Source: Massilia sp. IC2-477 (lineage in GTDB: Bacteria; Pseudomonadota; Gammaproteobacteria; Burkholderiales; Burkholderiaceae_D). Taken from it: a DNA stretch of 64,000 nt. Every line of letters starts with the position of its first letter. Within the stretch, counting starts at the first letter, position 1. Below are positions 57,101-64,000 of the stretch, in pieces. The stretch lies in contig NZ_JAJFEQ010000002.1 of assembly GCF_020707265.1 (NCBI RefSeq), positions 1 through 64,000 on the forward strand, read 5' to 3'. The translations under genes were made by a program, and so were the position numbers. The notes under the pieces are model-generated. The model ran no database searches. It saw only the letters and a list, made by a program, of their open reading frames with translations, and had not been told where the DNA came from.

Positions 57101-57663
57101 TCACGGGCCAGCGCGAGGAATTCAGTGCGCAGCGCCAGGTTCGGCTGCAATTCGCCCAGCAGGGCCGAGGTGATGGTTTCCTCGCCGATGGCGCGGATGC
57201 CGCGGCTTTCCATGCACATGTGGCGGCACTTGACGACCACGCCGACCGCCTTCGGTTCCAGCACTTCCATCAGCGCGTTGGCGATCTGGATCGTCATGCG
57301 CTCCTGCACCTGCAGGCGCTTGGAGAAGATGTCGACCAGGCGGGTCAGCTTCGACAGGCCGACGATCTTCCCGTTCGGCAGGTAACCGACGGTGGCCTTG
57401 CCGAAGAAGGGCGCCAGGTGATGCTCGCAGTGGCTGTAGACCGGGATGCCGCGCACCACGATCAGTTCGTTGTACTCCTCGGCGCCGTCCTCGAAGGCCT
57501 TGAGCACTTCGACGGGATCCTGGTCATAGCCCGAGGTCCAGTGTTTCCAGGCCTTCGCCACGCGGTGCGGCGTTTCCTGCAGGCCCGGACGGTTGGGATC
57601 TTCGCCCAGGCTCGTCAACAGGCGACGCCAGTCGTGTTCGGTGAAAGCTTCTTTGTCGGACAT
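57097..57663 (-). CDS. folE: GTP cyclohydrolase I
   Basis: 188 aa. Signature VVRGIPVYSHCEHHLAPF with the zinc Cys/His, GLSKLTRLVDIFSKRLQVQE and VVVKCRHMCMESRGI with the second zinc Cys. Opens the purine ring of GTP to make dihydroneopterin triphosphate for folate. Monocistronic; its stop is in the right end of the hairpin element. Lies upstream of and divergent from the membrane protein gene at 57808. Confidence 0.96.
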   Translation of the reverse strand: MSDKEAFTEHDWRRLLTSLGEDPNRPGLQETPHRVAKAWKHWTSGYDQDPVEVLKAFEDGAEEYNELIVVRGIPVYSHCEHHLAPFFGKATVGYLPNGKIVGLSKLTRLVDIFSKRLQVQERMTIQIANALMEVLEPKAVGVVVKCRHMCMESRGIRAIGEETITSALLGELQPNLALRTEFLALARD

Positions 57664-57807
57664 GGTGAACCTTAAAAAATCGATTGCCGCAAGTATATAG
57701 AAAATGCGCAGAAGGCATCGGGCGCTGCCGGTTTATTGAGCAAAGTTAATGTGCCCACGCCAAGCGCCGGTAGCGTGGAAGGTGGTTTTTTGACCTGGGA
57801 GATCGCC

Positions 57808-58665
57808 ATGTTCGGCAGCACCGTCCTCGAAGTCGCCATCGGTCTGACCTTTTGCTACGGCACCCTGGCGCTGGTCGTCAGCACCCTGCAGGAAGCGCTG
57901 GCCGCGGCCTTCAGCCTGCGCGCCAACATGCTGCTGGCCGCCATCAAGCGCATGCTCGACGACCCGCGCTGCGAAGCGCTGGCGCAGAGCCTGTACGACC
58001 ATCCGCTCGTCAACCCGCACGGCAGCACGACCGGACGGCGTCCGCTGTCGGTGCGCCCATCCTACATCGAACCGGCGCACTTCGCGATCGCCCTGCTCGA
58101 TTCGCTGCGCAGCAATCCGGCGATCCCACTGCAGGCCGCGATCGAAGCCCTGCCCGACGAACAGGTCAAGCGCTTGCTGCTGGCGCTGTACCGCCAGTCG
58201 AGCGGCGACCTGCAGCGCTTCCAGGAAGGCATCGCCGGCTGGTTCAACAGCGCGATGGAGCGCCTCTCCGGCGTGTATAAACGGCGCCAGCTCCTGATTT
58301 CCTTCCTGCTGGCCCTGCTGCTCACCATCCTACTCAACATCGACAGCGTGCACCTGTTCCAGACCCTGTGGCAGAACCCGACGCTGGCCGCGCAGATCAA
58401 GGCCGCGCCGACGGCGCTCGACGCCGAAGCGCTGCGCCAGCTGTGGGCCATGCCGATCGGCTGGAGCAGCTTCCCGCCGCGCCTGGACTCGGCCTTTGCG
58501 CTACAGGTGGCGGGCTGGCTGATCACCGCCGGCACCACTCTGTTCGGCGCGCCCTTCTGGTTCGACCTGCTGCAGCGCGCGGTCCAGCTGCGCAGCACCG
58601 GGGCCAAGCCGCAGCCGCAGCCGGCCGTGCGTACCGGCGCGGAGAGCGTGCCGGTCCAGCCCTGA
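57808..58665 (+). CDS. membrane protein of unknown function
   Basis: 285 aa from ATG 57808 after GGGAGA. An N-terminal membrane helix (LEVAIGLTFCYGTLALVVSTLQEALAA region), a soluble part ~35-165, then two helices (RRQLLISFLLALLLTILLNID and ALQVAGWLITAGTTLFGAPFWFDLL). I recognise no named domain. The ends convergently 5 bp from nudC. The 57664-57807 gap has no gene. Confidence 0.75.
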   Translation: MFGSTVLEVAIGLTFCYGTLALVVSTLQEALAAAFSLRANMLLAAIKRMLDDPRCEALAQSLYDHPLVNPHGSTTGRRPLSVRPSYIEPAHFAIALLDSLRSNPAIPLQAAIEALPDEQVKRLLLALYRQSSGDLQRFQEGIAGWFNSAMERLSGVYKRRQLLISFLLALLLTILLNIDSVHLFQTLWQNPTLAAQIKAAPTALDAEALRQLWAMPIGWSSFPPRLDSAFALQVAGWLITAGTTLFGAPFWFDLLQRAVQLRSTGAKPQPQPAVRTGAESVPVQP

Positions 58666-58669
58666 AATC

Positions 58670-59491
58670 TTAACGGCCTGGTGGGCGGTGCGCGTCCACC
58701 AGCACGCTGGATACTGAAATGTGCGGCACCCGTTCGGGCCATTCGTCATCCGGCCCGAACCAGCGCGCCTCCGAGAGCTCGGTCGTGTCGACGCGGATCT
58801 CGCCGTCCAGGTAGTCGGCGGTAAACGCCAGCATCAGCGAATGCGGGAAGGGCCAGGACTGGCTGGCGAAGTAGCGCAGGTTCTGGACCCGCAGCCCCAC
58901 CTCTTCATACACCTCGCGGTGGATCGCCTCTTCCACCGATTCCCCCGCCTCCAGGAAACCGGCCAGCGGAACGAAGCGCTTGGTCGGCGAGGCCAGGTGC
59001 ATCGCCAGCAGCACGCTGTCGCCCTTGCGGATCAGGACCATCATCGCCGGCGAAATGCGCGGGTAGGCCATGTGCCCGCACTCGACGCACTTATAACAGC
59101 GCTCGCCCGCCGCCAGCACGGTGCCGCTGCCGCAGGCGCCGCAGAAGCGGTGGGTGCGCGCCCATTCCGCCACCTGGGCCGCACGCGCGGCCAGCCCCAC
59201 CAGCGCCTCGTCCATGTCGGCGAACAGCGAGCGCAGGCCGCGCAGGGCATAGCCCGGCGGCAGCGCCGGTTCGCTGTCGAACCAGCCGGTCTCGCAATAG
59301 CGCTCGCCGTACAGGCCGAGCGGCTGCAGGCGCGCGCGGTCGACTTCCAGGCGGTCGAGCGTGGCGGCGTCGGGCAGGGCCAGGTCGTGCTCGCGCACCA
59401 GCAGGCGCCCGCCGTGGAACAGGAAGCTCAGGGGCGAGGGGTCGGGACGGGGCGCGAACAGCGGCGTGAAGCCGGAAGGGGTCTGGAGCAT
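58670..59491 (-). CDS. nudC: NAD(+) diphosphatase / NADH pyrophosphatase
   Basis: 273 aa from ATG 59491 (a TTG at 59500 would add three residues). Zinc ribbon CGACGSG ... CYKCVECG, then YPRISPAMMVLI and the Nudix box GFLEAGESVEEAIHREVYEEVG, with the C-terminal SQSWPFPHSLM motif that defines the NudC group. Splits NAD(H) to NMN(H) and AMP and removes NAD caps from RNA. Confidence 0.94.
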   Translation of the reverse strand: MLQTPSGFTPLFAPRPDPSPLSFLFHGGRLLVREHDLALPDAATLDRLEVDRARLQPLGLYGERYCETGWFDSEPALPPGYALRGLRSLFADMDEALVGLAARAAQVAEWARTHRFCGACGSGTVLAAGERCYKCVECGHMAYPRISPAMMVLIRKGDSVLLAMHLASPTKRFVPLAGFLEAGESVEEAIHREVYEEVGLRVQNLRYFASQSWPFPHSLMLAFTADYLDGEIRVDTTELSEARWFGPDDEWPERVPHISVSSVLVDAHRPPGR

Positions 59492-59672
59492 GGTCGTCAA
59501 TCGGCAAGCGGGACAAGGTGCCGATCATACCGCCTTTCCCGGCGCGCTACCGGCGCCCCGCTTCGGCCGGCCGCGGCGGCCTTCTTCTTTTCAAAAACGG
59601 AGTGAACTAAACAGCGCTCATCAGGCTCAAAGATTGGCTGTTCAGAATCGCACCGGACACCAGGAGAAGACG

Positions 59673-61352
59673 ATGGACGACACCCCAGTTGTGCTCGGCA
59701 TTAACCGGACCCAGGACGCCAGCATCTGCCTCATGCAGGGCTCGCACCTGGCCTGGGCCATCCAGAAAGAACGCCTCACGCGCCGCAAGCACCACTGGGG
59801 CAAGCCCGGCGACCTGCGCGAACACTATGCTCCGCGCCTGCCCGGGCTCGAGCACCCGGTCGACATCGTGGTCGAATGCTTTTCGTCCGACGAAGAGATC
59901 CGCAGCCTGCCCCTGTACGAAGAAGAACTGGCCGCCGCGCTGACGCTGTCCCAGGGCCACCGGCGCGCGCGCATATCGCACCACCTGGCCCACCTGTACA
60001 GCGTGTTCCACCCATCCCCTTTCGATAGCGCCGCGGTGATGGTGATCGACGGCCAGGGCAGCCCGGTGTCCGACTTCACCGAGGCCTGGTCCGGCGCCGC
60101 CGGCACGCCCGGCGACTGGCGCGAGGTGTCGTCCTTCTACACCGCTACCCGCAGCGAGATCCGCTGCATCGGCAAGCAGGTGTGGGATCGCGACGACGGC
60201 CGCCTCGTCGGCCTCGGCATGTTCTACTACCTGCTCACCCAGGCCATCTTCCCGGGCGAGGGCGACGAGGGCAAGGTGATGGGCCTGGCTCCCTACGGCG
60301 ACCCGGCGGCGCTCGGCCTGCCCGCGCTCGAGGTCGAGGGCATGGCGGTCGGCATCCCGTCGGCCTGGCGTTCGCTGCTGCGCGAGCGCAGCCGCTTCCG
60401 CTTCGGCAGCGCGGAAGCCCGCTTCACCGATTGCGCCAACCTGGCCGCGGCCGGCCAGCGCGCCTTCGAAGACGCGCTGTTGGCGCTGGCGCACTGGCTG
60501 TACCGCCAGACCGGGGCCGAGCACCTGTGCTTTGCCGGCGGCACCGCCCTCAACTGCTCGGCCAACGAACGGCTGCTGCGCGAGACCCCGTTCCGGCGTG
60601 TGTTCCTGCCGCCGGCGCCGAGCGACGCCGGCACCGCGCTGGGCTGCGCCATCTACGGTCTCACCGAACTGGCGGGCCGCCCCTGCGACTTCCGCTGGAG
60701 CGCCGACTACCTCGGCCCGCCGCCCCAGCTGGCCGACATCGAAGCGGCCCTGGACGGCGCCACCGACCTCGTGATCGAGCGCCCGCGCGGACGCGACGCC
60801 CTGTGCGCGCGCATGCTCGACCTGCTGTGCTCGGGCCGGGTGATCGGGCTGTACCAGGGGCGCAGCGAATTCGGCCCGCGCGCGCTGGGCCACCGCAGCA
60901 TCCTGGCCGATCCGCGCCGAGACCGCATCCGCGACTGGATCAATGCACGCGTCAAGCAGCGCGAATGGTTCCGCCCACTCGCGCCAGTGGTGCCGGAAGA
61001 ACGCGCGGCCGCCTATTTCGACCTGGCCGGCGCTTCGCCCTTCATGCAGTTCGCCGCACCGGTGCGGCCGGAAGTCGCGCCGATGCTGCCGGCCATCACC
61101 CACGTGGACGGCACCGCGCGCCTGCAGACCGTCGGTCCGGCCGACGACCCGCTGCTGCGCGCGCTGCTGGCCGGCTTCGAGGTGCGCACCGGGGTGCCGG
61201 TGCTGCTCAACACCTCGTTCAACGGCAAGGACGAACCCATCGTCGAGACGCCCTTCGAGGCGGTGGCCGCGTTCCGCCAGATGCCGCTGCACGCACTGGT
61301 GATGCCGCCCTTCCTCGTCACCAAGCGCAGCGAGCCGGAGCTGCCCGTATGA
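59673..61352 (+). CDS. carbamoyltransferase (NodU/CmcH/TobZ family)
   Basis: 559 aa from ATG 59673, AGGAGA 5 bases upstream. N-terminal Kae1/TsaD-like domain: VVLGINRTQDASICLM, metal-binding ISHHLAHLYSVF (HHxxH), and VIDGQGSP; ADP part FAGGTALNCSANERL. C-terminal domain with GRSEFGPRALGHRSILADPR and NTSFNGKDEPIVETP. These enzymes carbamoylate a hydroxyl of a sugar or antibiotic via carbamoyl phosphate. First gene of a cassette with an amidohydrolase-like gene (ATGA overlap) and a glycosyltransferase, so the acceptor may be a surface glycan or secondary metabolite; this is inference. Confidence 0.92.
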   Translation: MDDTPVVLGINRTQDASICLMQGSHLAWAIQKERLTRRKHHWGKPGDLREHYAPRLPGLEHPVDIVVECFSSDEEIRSLPLYEEELAAALTLSQGHRRARISHHLAHLYSVFHPSPFDSAAVMVIDGQGSPVSDFTEAWSGAAGTPGDWREVSSFYTATRSEIRCIGKQVWDRDDGRLVGLGMFYYLLTQAIFPGEGDEGKVMGLAPYGDPAALGLPALEVEGMAVGIPSAWRSLLRERSRFRFGSAEARFTDCANLAAAGQRAFEDALLALAHWLYRQTGAEHLCFAGGTALNCSANERLLRETPFRRVFLPPAPSDAGTALGCAIYGLTELAGRPCDFRWSADYLGPPPQLADIEAALDGATDLVIERPRGRDALCARMLDLLCSGRVIGLYQGRSEFGPRALGHRSILADPRRDRIRDWINARVKQREWFRPLAPVVPEERAAAYFDLAGASPFMQFAAPVRPEVAPMLPAITHVDGTARLQTVGPADDPLLRALLAGFEVRTGVPVLLNTSFNGKDEPIVETPFEAVAAFRQMPLHALVMPPFLVTKRSEPELPV

Positions 61353-62701
61353 TCCGTGCCTACCCCGGCCGCCCGAGCGTGCAGGCAGGCGACACCCTGA
61401 GCCTGCACGTCTCGGGCGACGCACCGCGCTTCCGCATCGCCGTCTACCGCTGGGCGGATGGCCTCGTGCCTGTATCGCGCAGCGCCTGGCTGGGCGCCGA
61501 GTACCTGCCCGACGGCCGGCCCGACGAAGACTGGCAATGGCCCGCTTACCCGGTGCAGACCGGCGATGACTGGCCCTCGGGGGTCTACCTGGCCCACCTC
61601 GAGCTGCCCGGCGGCGGCGAACTGCGCCTGTCCGCCGACTCCGCCGCCGCGCTGTTCGTGGTGCGCGCCCGGGCCAGCCGGCCGATCCTGTACAAGCTGC
61701 CGGTCGCCACCTGGCATGCCTATAACTGTTCCGGCGGCGGCTGCTTCTACACCAACCCACCCCGCTCGCAGCAGCCGCCCGGCGCCCGCGTCTCGCTGCG
61801 CCGGCCCGGCGGCGGCATCGGCGGCGCCACCTGGGGAGCACCCGATTATTACGACTGGCGCTCGCCGCGCCAGACCTTCGCCCACTGGGACGCGCGCTTC
61901 ATCCGCTGGCTGGCGCGCTGCGGCTACGCCGCCGACTTCTGCACCGACCTCGACATCCACACGCAACCGGGGCTGCTACAGGACTACCGCCTCCTGGTCA
62001 GCGTTGGCCACGACGAATACTGGAGCGAGGACACGCGCGACGCGGTGGAAGACTTCGTGGCGGACGGCGGCAACCTCGCCCTGTTCGGCGCCAACCTGTG
62101 CTGGTGGCGCATCCACCTGGTCAACGACGCCACTGCCATGGTGTGCCACCAGGGCAGCAAGCACGGCGCCTGGGACCACTGGTGGCCCGCCAGCGGCGCC
62201 GGACGGCCGGAAGACTCCCTCAGTGGCGCCAGCTACCGCCATGGCGGCGGCTGGTGGGACGGGCCGCGCGAGACCCGCGGCTTCATCGTCCAGCAGTCCG
62301 GGCACTGGATCTTCGCCGGTACCGGCCTGGCGCGCGGCGATGCGCTCGGCGCCGACACCTGGCCGCCGCTGCCGGGATACGAATGCGATGGCGTGCCGGT
62401 CGACCACCTGGGGCCGGACGGCATCGCCACCCTGTCGGCCTGGCGCGACGAGGCAGGCACGCCTGACGGCTACCAGCTGCTGGCCGCCTGCCCGCTCGAC
62501 CGGCGCTGGCAGGAACTTCCCCCGCGCGAGCGCCACGGCGCGGCAGAAGGCATCCATGTCGCGGCGATGGGCACGTTCCGGCGCGGCGGCACCGTGTTTT
62601 CCGCCGGGACCACCGACTGGGCGCAGGTGCTCGGCGACGCACGCGACCGCAGGGTCGAACGCATCACCCGCAATGTCCTCGACCGCCTGTCCCAGGCCTG
62701 A
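61349..62701 (+). CDS. N,N-dimethylformamidase beta-subunit-like protein
   Basis: 450 aa, overlapping the carbamoyltransferase stop by ATGA. An N-terminal beta domain (~1-108) precedes the N,N-dimethylformamidase beta-like C-terminal domain (PILYKLPVATWHAYNCSGG ...). Paracoccus DMFase has a Tyr-Tyr-Glu mononuclear iron site. By pattern, Tyr125 in WHAYN, Glu223 in GHDEYWS (with His221) and Tyr80 in PSGVY could match, which needs an alignment. Likely a hydrolase of amide-type bonds or a related activity. A DMFase-like gene coupled to a carbamoyltransferase is unusual. Cytoplasmic: no signal peptide. Confidence 0.8.
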   Translation: MIRAYPGRPSVQAGDTLSLHVSGDAPRFRIAVYRWADGLVPVSRSAWLGAEYLPDGRPDEDWQWPAYPVQTGDDWPSGVYLAHLELPGGGELRLSADSAAALFVVRARASRPILYKLPVATWHAYNCSGGGCFYTNPPRSQQPPGARVSLRRPGGGIGGATWGAPDYYDWRSPRQTFAHWDARFIRWLARCGYAADFCTDLDIHTQPGLLQDYRLLVSVGHDEYWSEDTRDAVEDFVADGGNLALFGANLCWWRIHLVNDATAMVCHQGSKHGAWDHWWPASGAGRPEDSLSGASYRHGGGWWDGPRETRGFIVQQSGHWIFAGTGLARGDALGADTWPPLPGYECDGVPVDHLGPDGIATLSAWRDEAGTPDGYQLLAACPLDRRWQELPPRERHGAAEGIHVAAMGTFRRGGTVFSAGTTDWAQVLGDARDRRVERITRNVLDRLSQA

Positions 62702-62764
62702 GCCGGCCGGCGCAGTCACCACAATCTCCCTGTTCGAACCCTTGCTTCACTTCCTGGAGAGCAC

Positions 62765-63817
62765 ATGAACCGGCGTTCCTTCCTGAACCGTCACGAGATC
62801 CGCAAGGTCATCGTATTCCGCGCCCTCCAGCTGGGGGACATGCTGTGTGCGGTGCCGGCCCTGCGCGCCCTGCGCGCGGCCCTGCCGGACGCGCGCATCG
62901 TGCTGACCGGATTGCCGTGGGCGGCGCAGTTCGCGCAGCGCTTCGATGCCTACGTCGATGAATTCCTGTCCTTCCCCGGGCATCCGCTGCTGCCGGAACA
63001 GCCCGTGCGCCACGAGGAACTCACCGCCTTCTATGCCTCCATCTGCGAGCGCGGCTTCGACCTCGCGCTGCAGCTGCACGGCAGCGGCGACGTGACCAAC
63101 CATATCGTCGGCGGCTTTGGCGCCCGCTCCATGGCCGGATTCACCCGCGGCGAAGCGAGCCAGAGCGAGCGGACCCTGCTGGTGCCTTACCCGGAGGCGG
63201 GCGCCGAACCCGAACGGCTCTTGCACCTGCTGGACCGGCTGGGCGCCCCGATCGCAGGCAGCAAACTCGAATTCCCCCTGCGGCACGAAGACATCGAGGA
63301 ACTCGAAGCCAGCCAGCTTGCCCCCGACCTCGAGCCCGGCAACTACATCTGCATCCACCCGGGCGCGCGCAAGCGCGACAAATGCTGGCCACCGGCCTGC
63401 TTCGCCGAGGTGGCGGACCAGCTCAGGCATGAATTCGGCTTCGACACCGTGCTCACCGGTTCCGCCGACGAAGCCCTGCTGGCGCGCGCCGTAGCCGAGC
63501 GCATGCGCACGCCGGCGATCGAAGCGGCGGCCCCCATCTCGATCGGCGCGATGGCGGCGCTGATGAGCAGGTCGCGGCTGCTGATCTGCAACGACACCGG
63601 CGTCTCGCACATCGCCGCCGGTCTGGGCCTGAACAGCGTGGTGGTGTTCAGCAAGGCCGACATCGCCCGCTGGGCCCCGACCGACCGGCTGCGCCACCGC
63701 TGCATCTGGGATCCCGCCGCCGAACGCGCCGCCGTCGTCCTCGAGCACGCCCGCGCCCTGCTGACCGGGACCGAGCCGAGCGGGCAGCGGGCGACCGGGA
63801 TGTGGCCTTATTGGTAA
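62765..63817 (+). CDS. glycosyltransferase family 9 (heptosyltransferase-like)
   Basis: 350 aa from ATG 62765 (GGAG 8 bases upstream). GT-B fold: FRALQLGDMLCAVPALRAL (nucleotide-sugar-side start typical of RfaF/WaaC), HPGARKRDKCWP and the C-terminal NDTGVSHIAAGLG motif. Such enzymes move heptose or related sugars from ADP-sugars. Third gene of the cassette, 63 bp after the DMFase-like gene. A decayed copy of its 3' end lies at 63894-64000. Confidence 0.9.
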   Translation: MNRRSFLNRHEIRKVIVFRALQLGDMLCAVPALRALRAALPDARIVLTGLPWAAQFAQRFDAYVDEFLSFPGHPLLPEQPVRHEELTAFYASICERGFDLALQLHGSGDVTNHIVGGFGARSMAGFTRGEASQSERTLLVPYPEAGAEPERLLHLLDRLGAPIAGSKLEFPLRHEDIEELEASQLAPDLEPGNYICIHPGARKRDKCWPPACFAEVADQLRHEFGFDTVLTGSADEALLARAVAERMRTPAIEAAAPISIGAMAALMSRSRLLICNDTGVSHIAAGLGLNSVVVFSKADIARWAPTDRLRHRCIWDPAAERAAVVLEHARALLTGTEPSGQRATGMWPYW

Positions 63818-63893
63818 GGGCCCGGTATCCAGTGCCAGCGGCATTGATTGCGACGAACCCAGTGTCCAGTGCCGCCTGTATTGATCTCGAAGA

Positions 63894-64000
63894 GAACAGC
63901 GTGGTGGTGTTTGCAAGGCCGGCATCGCGCGCCGATCGACGGCCGCGCCATCTCCGCATCCGGGACCCTGCGGTCGAGCGTATCGCTGTCGTCCTCGCGT
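63894..64000 (+). pseudogene. decayed 3' fragment of the GT9 glycosyltransferase
   Basis: From GAACAGCGTGGTGGTGTT (63894) to the window edge the sequence follows bases ~63631-63740 of the glycosyltransferase gene, with scattered substitutions and small deletions that break the frame. Between them, near-repeats TCCAGTGCC...ATTGAT (63829-63850 and 63862-63884) lie in an otherwise empty spacer. The fragment may extend past the window. Confidence 0.7.

Noticed and set aside
59607..61841. 744-codon antisense frame
   Set aside because: Opposite the carbamoyltransferase and DMFase-like genes; no recognisable protein.

Overview
The window is high-GC, gene-dense DNA from a betaproteobacterium. It most likely comes from Oxalobacteraceae (Massilia/Telluria-like); that assignment is inference from recalled gene content and gene order. 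The chromosomal origin neighbourhood is present: rpmH-rnpA-yidD-yidC-mnmE run leftward and dnaA-dnaN-gyrB run rightward from a shared ~330 bp intergenic region holding a perfect DnaA box.

Layout. Positions 1-418 are the promoter and leader of an rRNA operon transcribed leftward out of the window (tandem promoters and boxA). Then come a secreted penicillin/AHL-acylase-like lipoprotein, a B12-binding radical SAM protein, and a tightly overlapping MCE-type lipid transport operon (permease with STAS domain, ATPase, MlaD protein, auxiliary lipoprotein) ending in a VanZ-like membrane protein. From 9.4 to 19.6 kb are small metabolic and envelope genes: a [2Fe-2S] ferredoxin, hydrolases, a DD-carboxypeptidase, an aldo/keto reductase, a cysteine-free CsoR/FrmR-like repressor, a LytS/LytTR two-component pair, phosphatidylserine synthase, a CAP-domain lipoprotein and an Hpt protein. 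From 19.7 to 29.6 kb is the origin block.

From 29.6 to 44 kb are accessory and housekeeping genes. They include an MFS transporter, a low-GC MrcB_N-HNH restriction-type gene, a Nudix/DeoR/deoxyribosyltransferase-like group with a twin operator candidate, a NERD-helicase, a fatty acid desaturase, a second-type infA, a class D beta-lactamase, and leuA behind an elaborate leucine-rich leader. From 44.2 to 49.4 kb is a five-gene MSHA/type IV pilus minor-pilin cassette led by a large DUF6701 (MshQ-like) protein with an 18-residue beta-solenoid repeat. From 49.4 to 59.5 kb are regulators, a metallo-beta-lactamase-fold hydrolase, an SDR, a HAD phosphatase, RtcB, an LpxR-like protein, a PAP2 phosphatase, a lone IS5-type transposase fragment with a nearby hairpin element, folE and nudC. 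The right end (59.7-64 kb) is a carbamoyltransferase / dimethylformamidase-like / family 9 glycosyltransferase cassette followed by a decayed copy of the glycosyltransferase tail.

Two families of dispersed inverted repeats (a GTTCCGGCC/GGCCGGAAC type and a GTAGGGTGGGC/GCCCACCCTAC type) sit between genes. Two copies of the second family supply the TAG stop codon of the gene they abut. The most unusual items are the right-end cassette, the double leucine leader upstream of leuA, the solenoid MshQ-like protein, the solitary MrcB_N-HNH gene and the stop-codon-supplying repeats.
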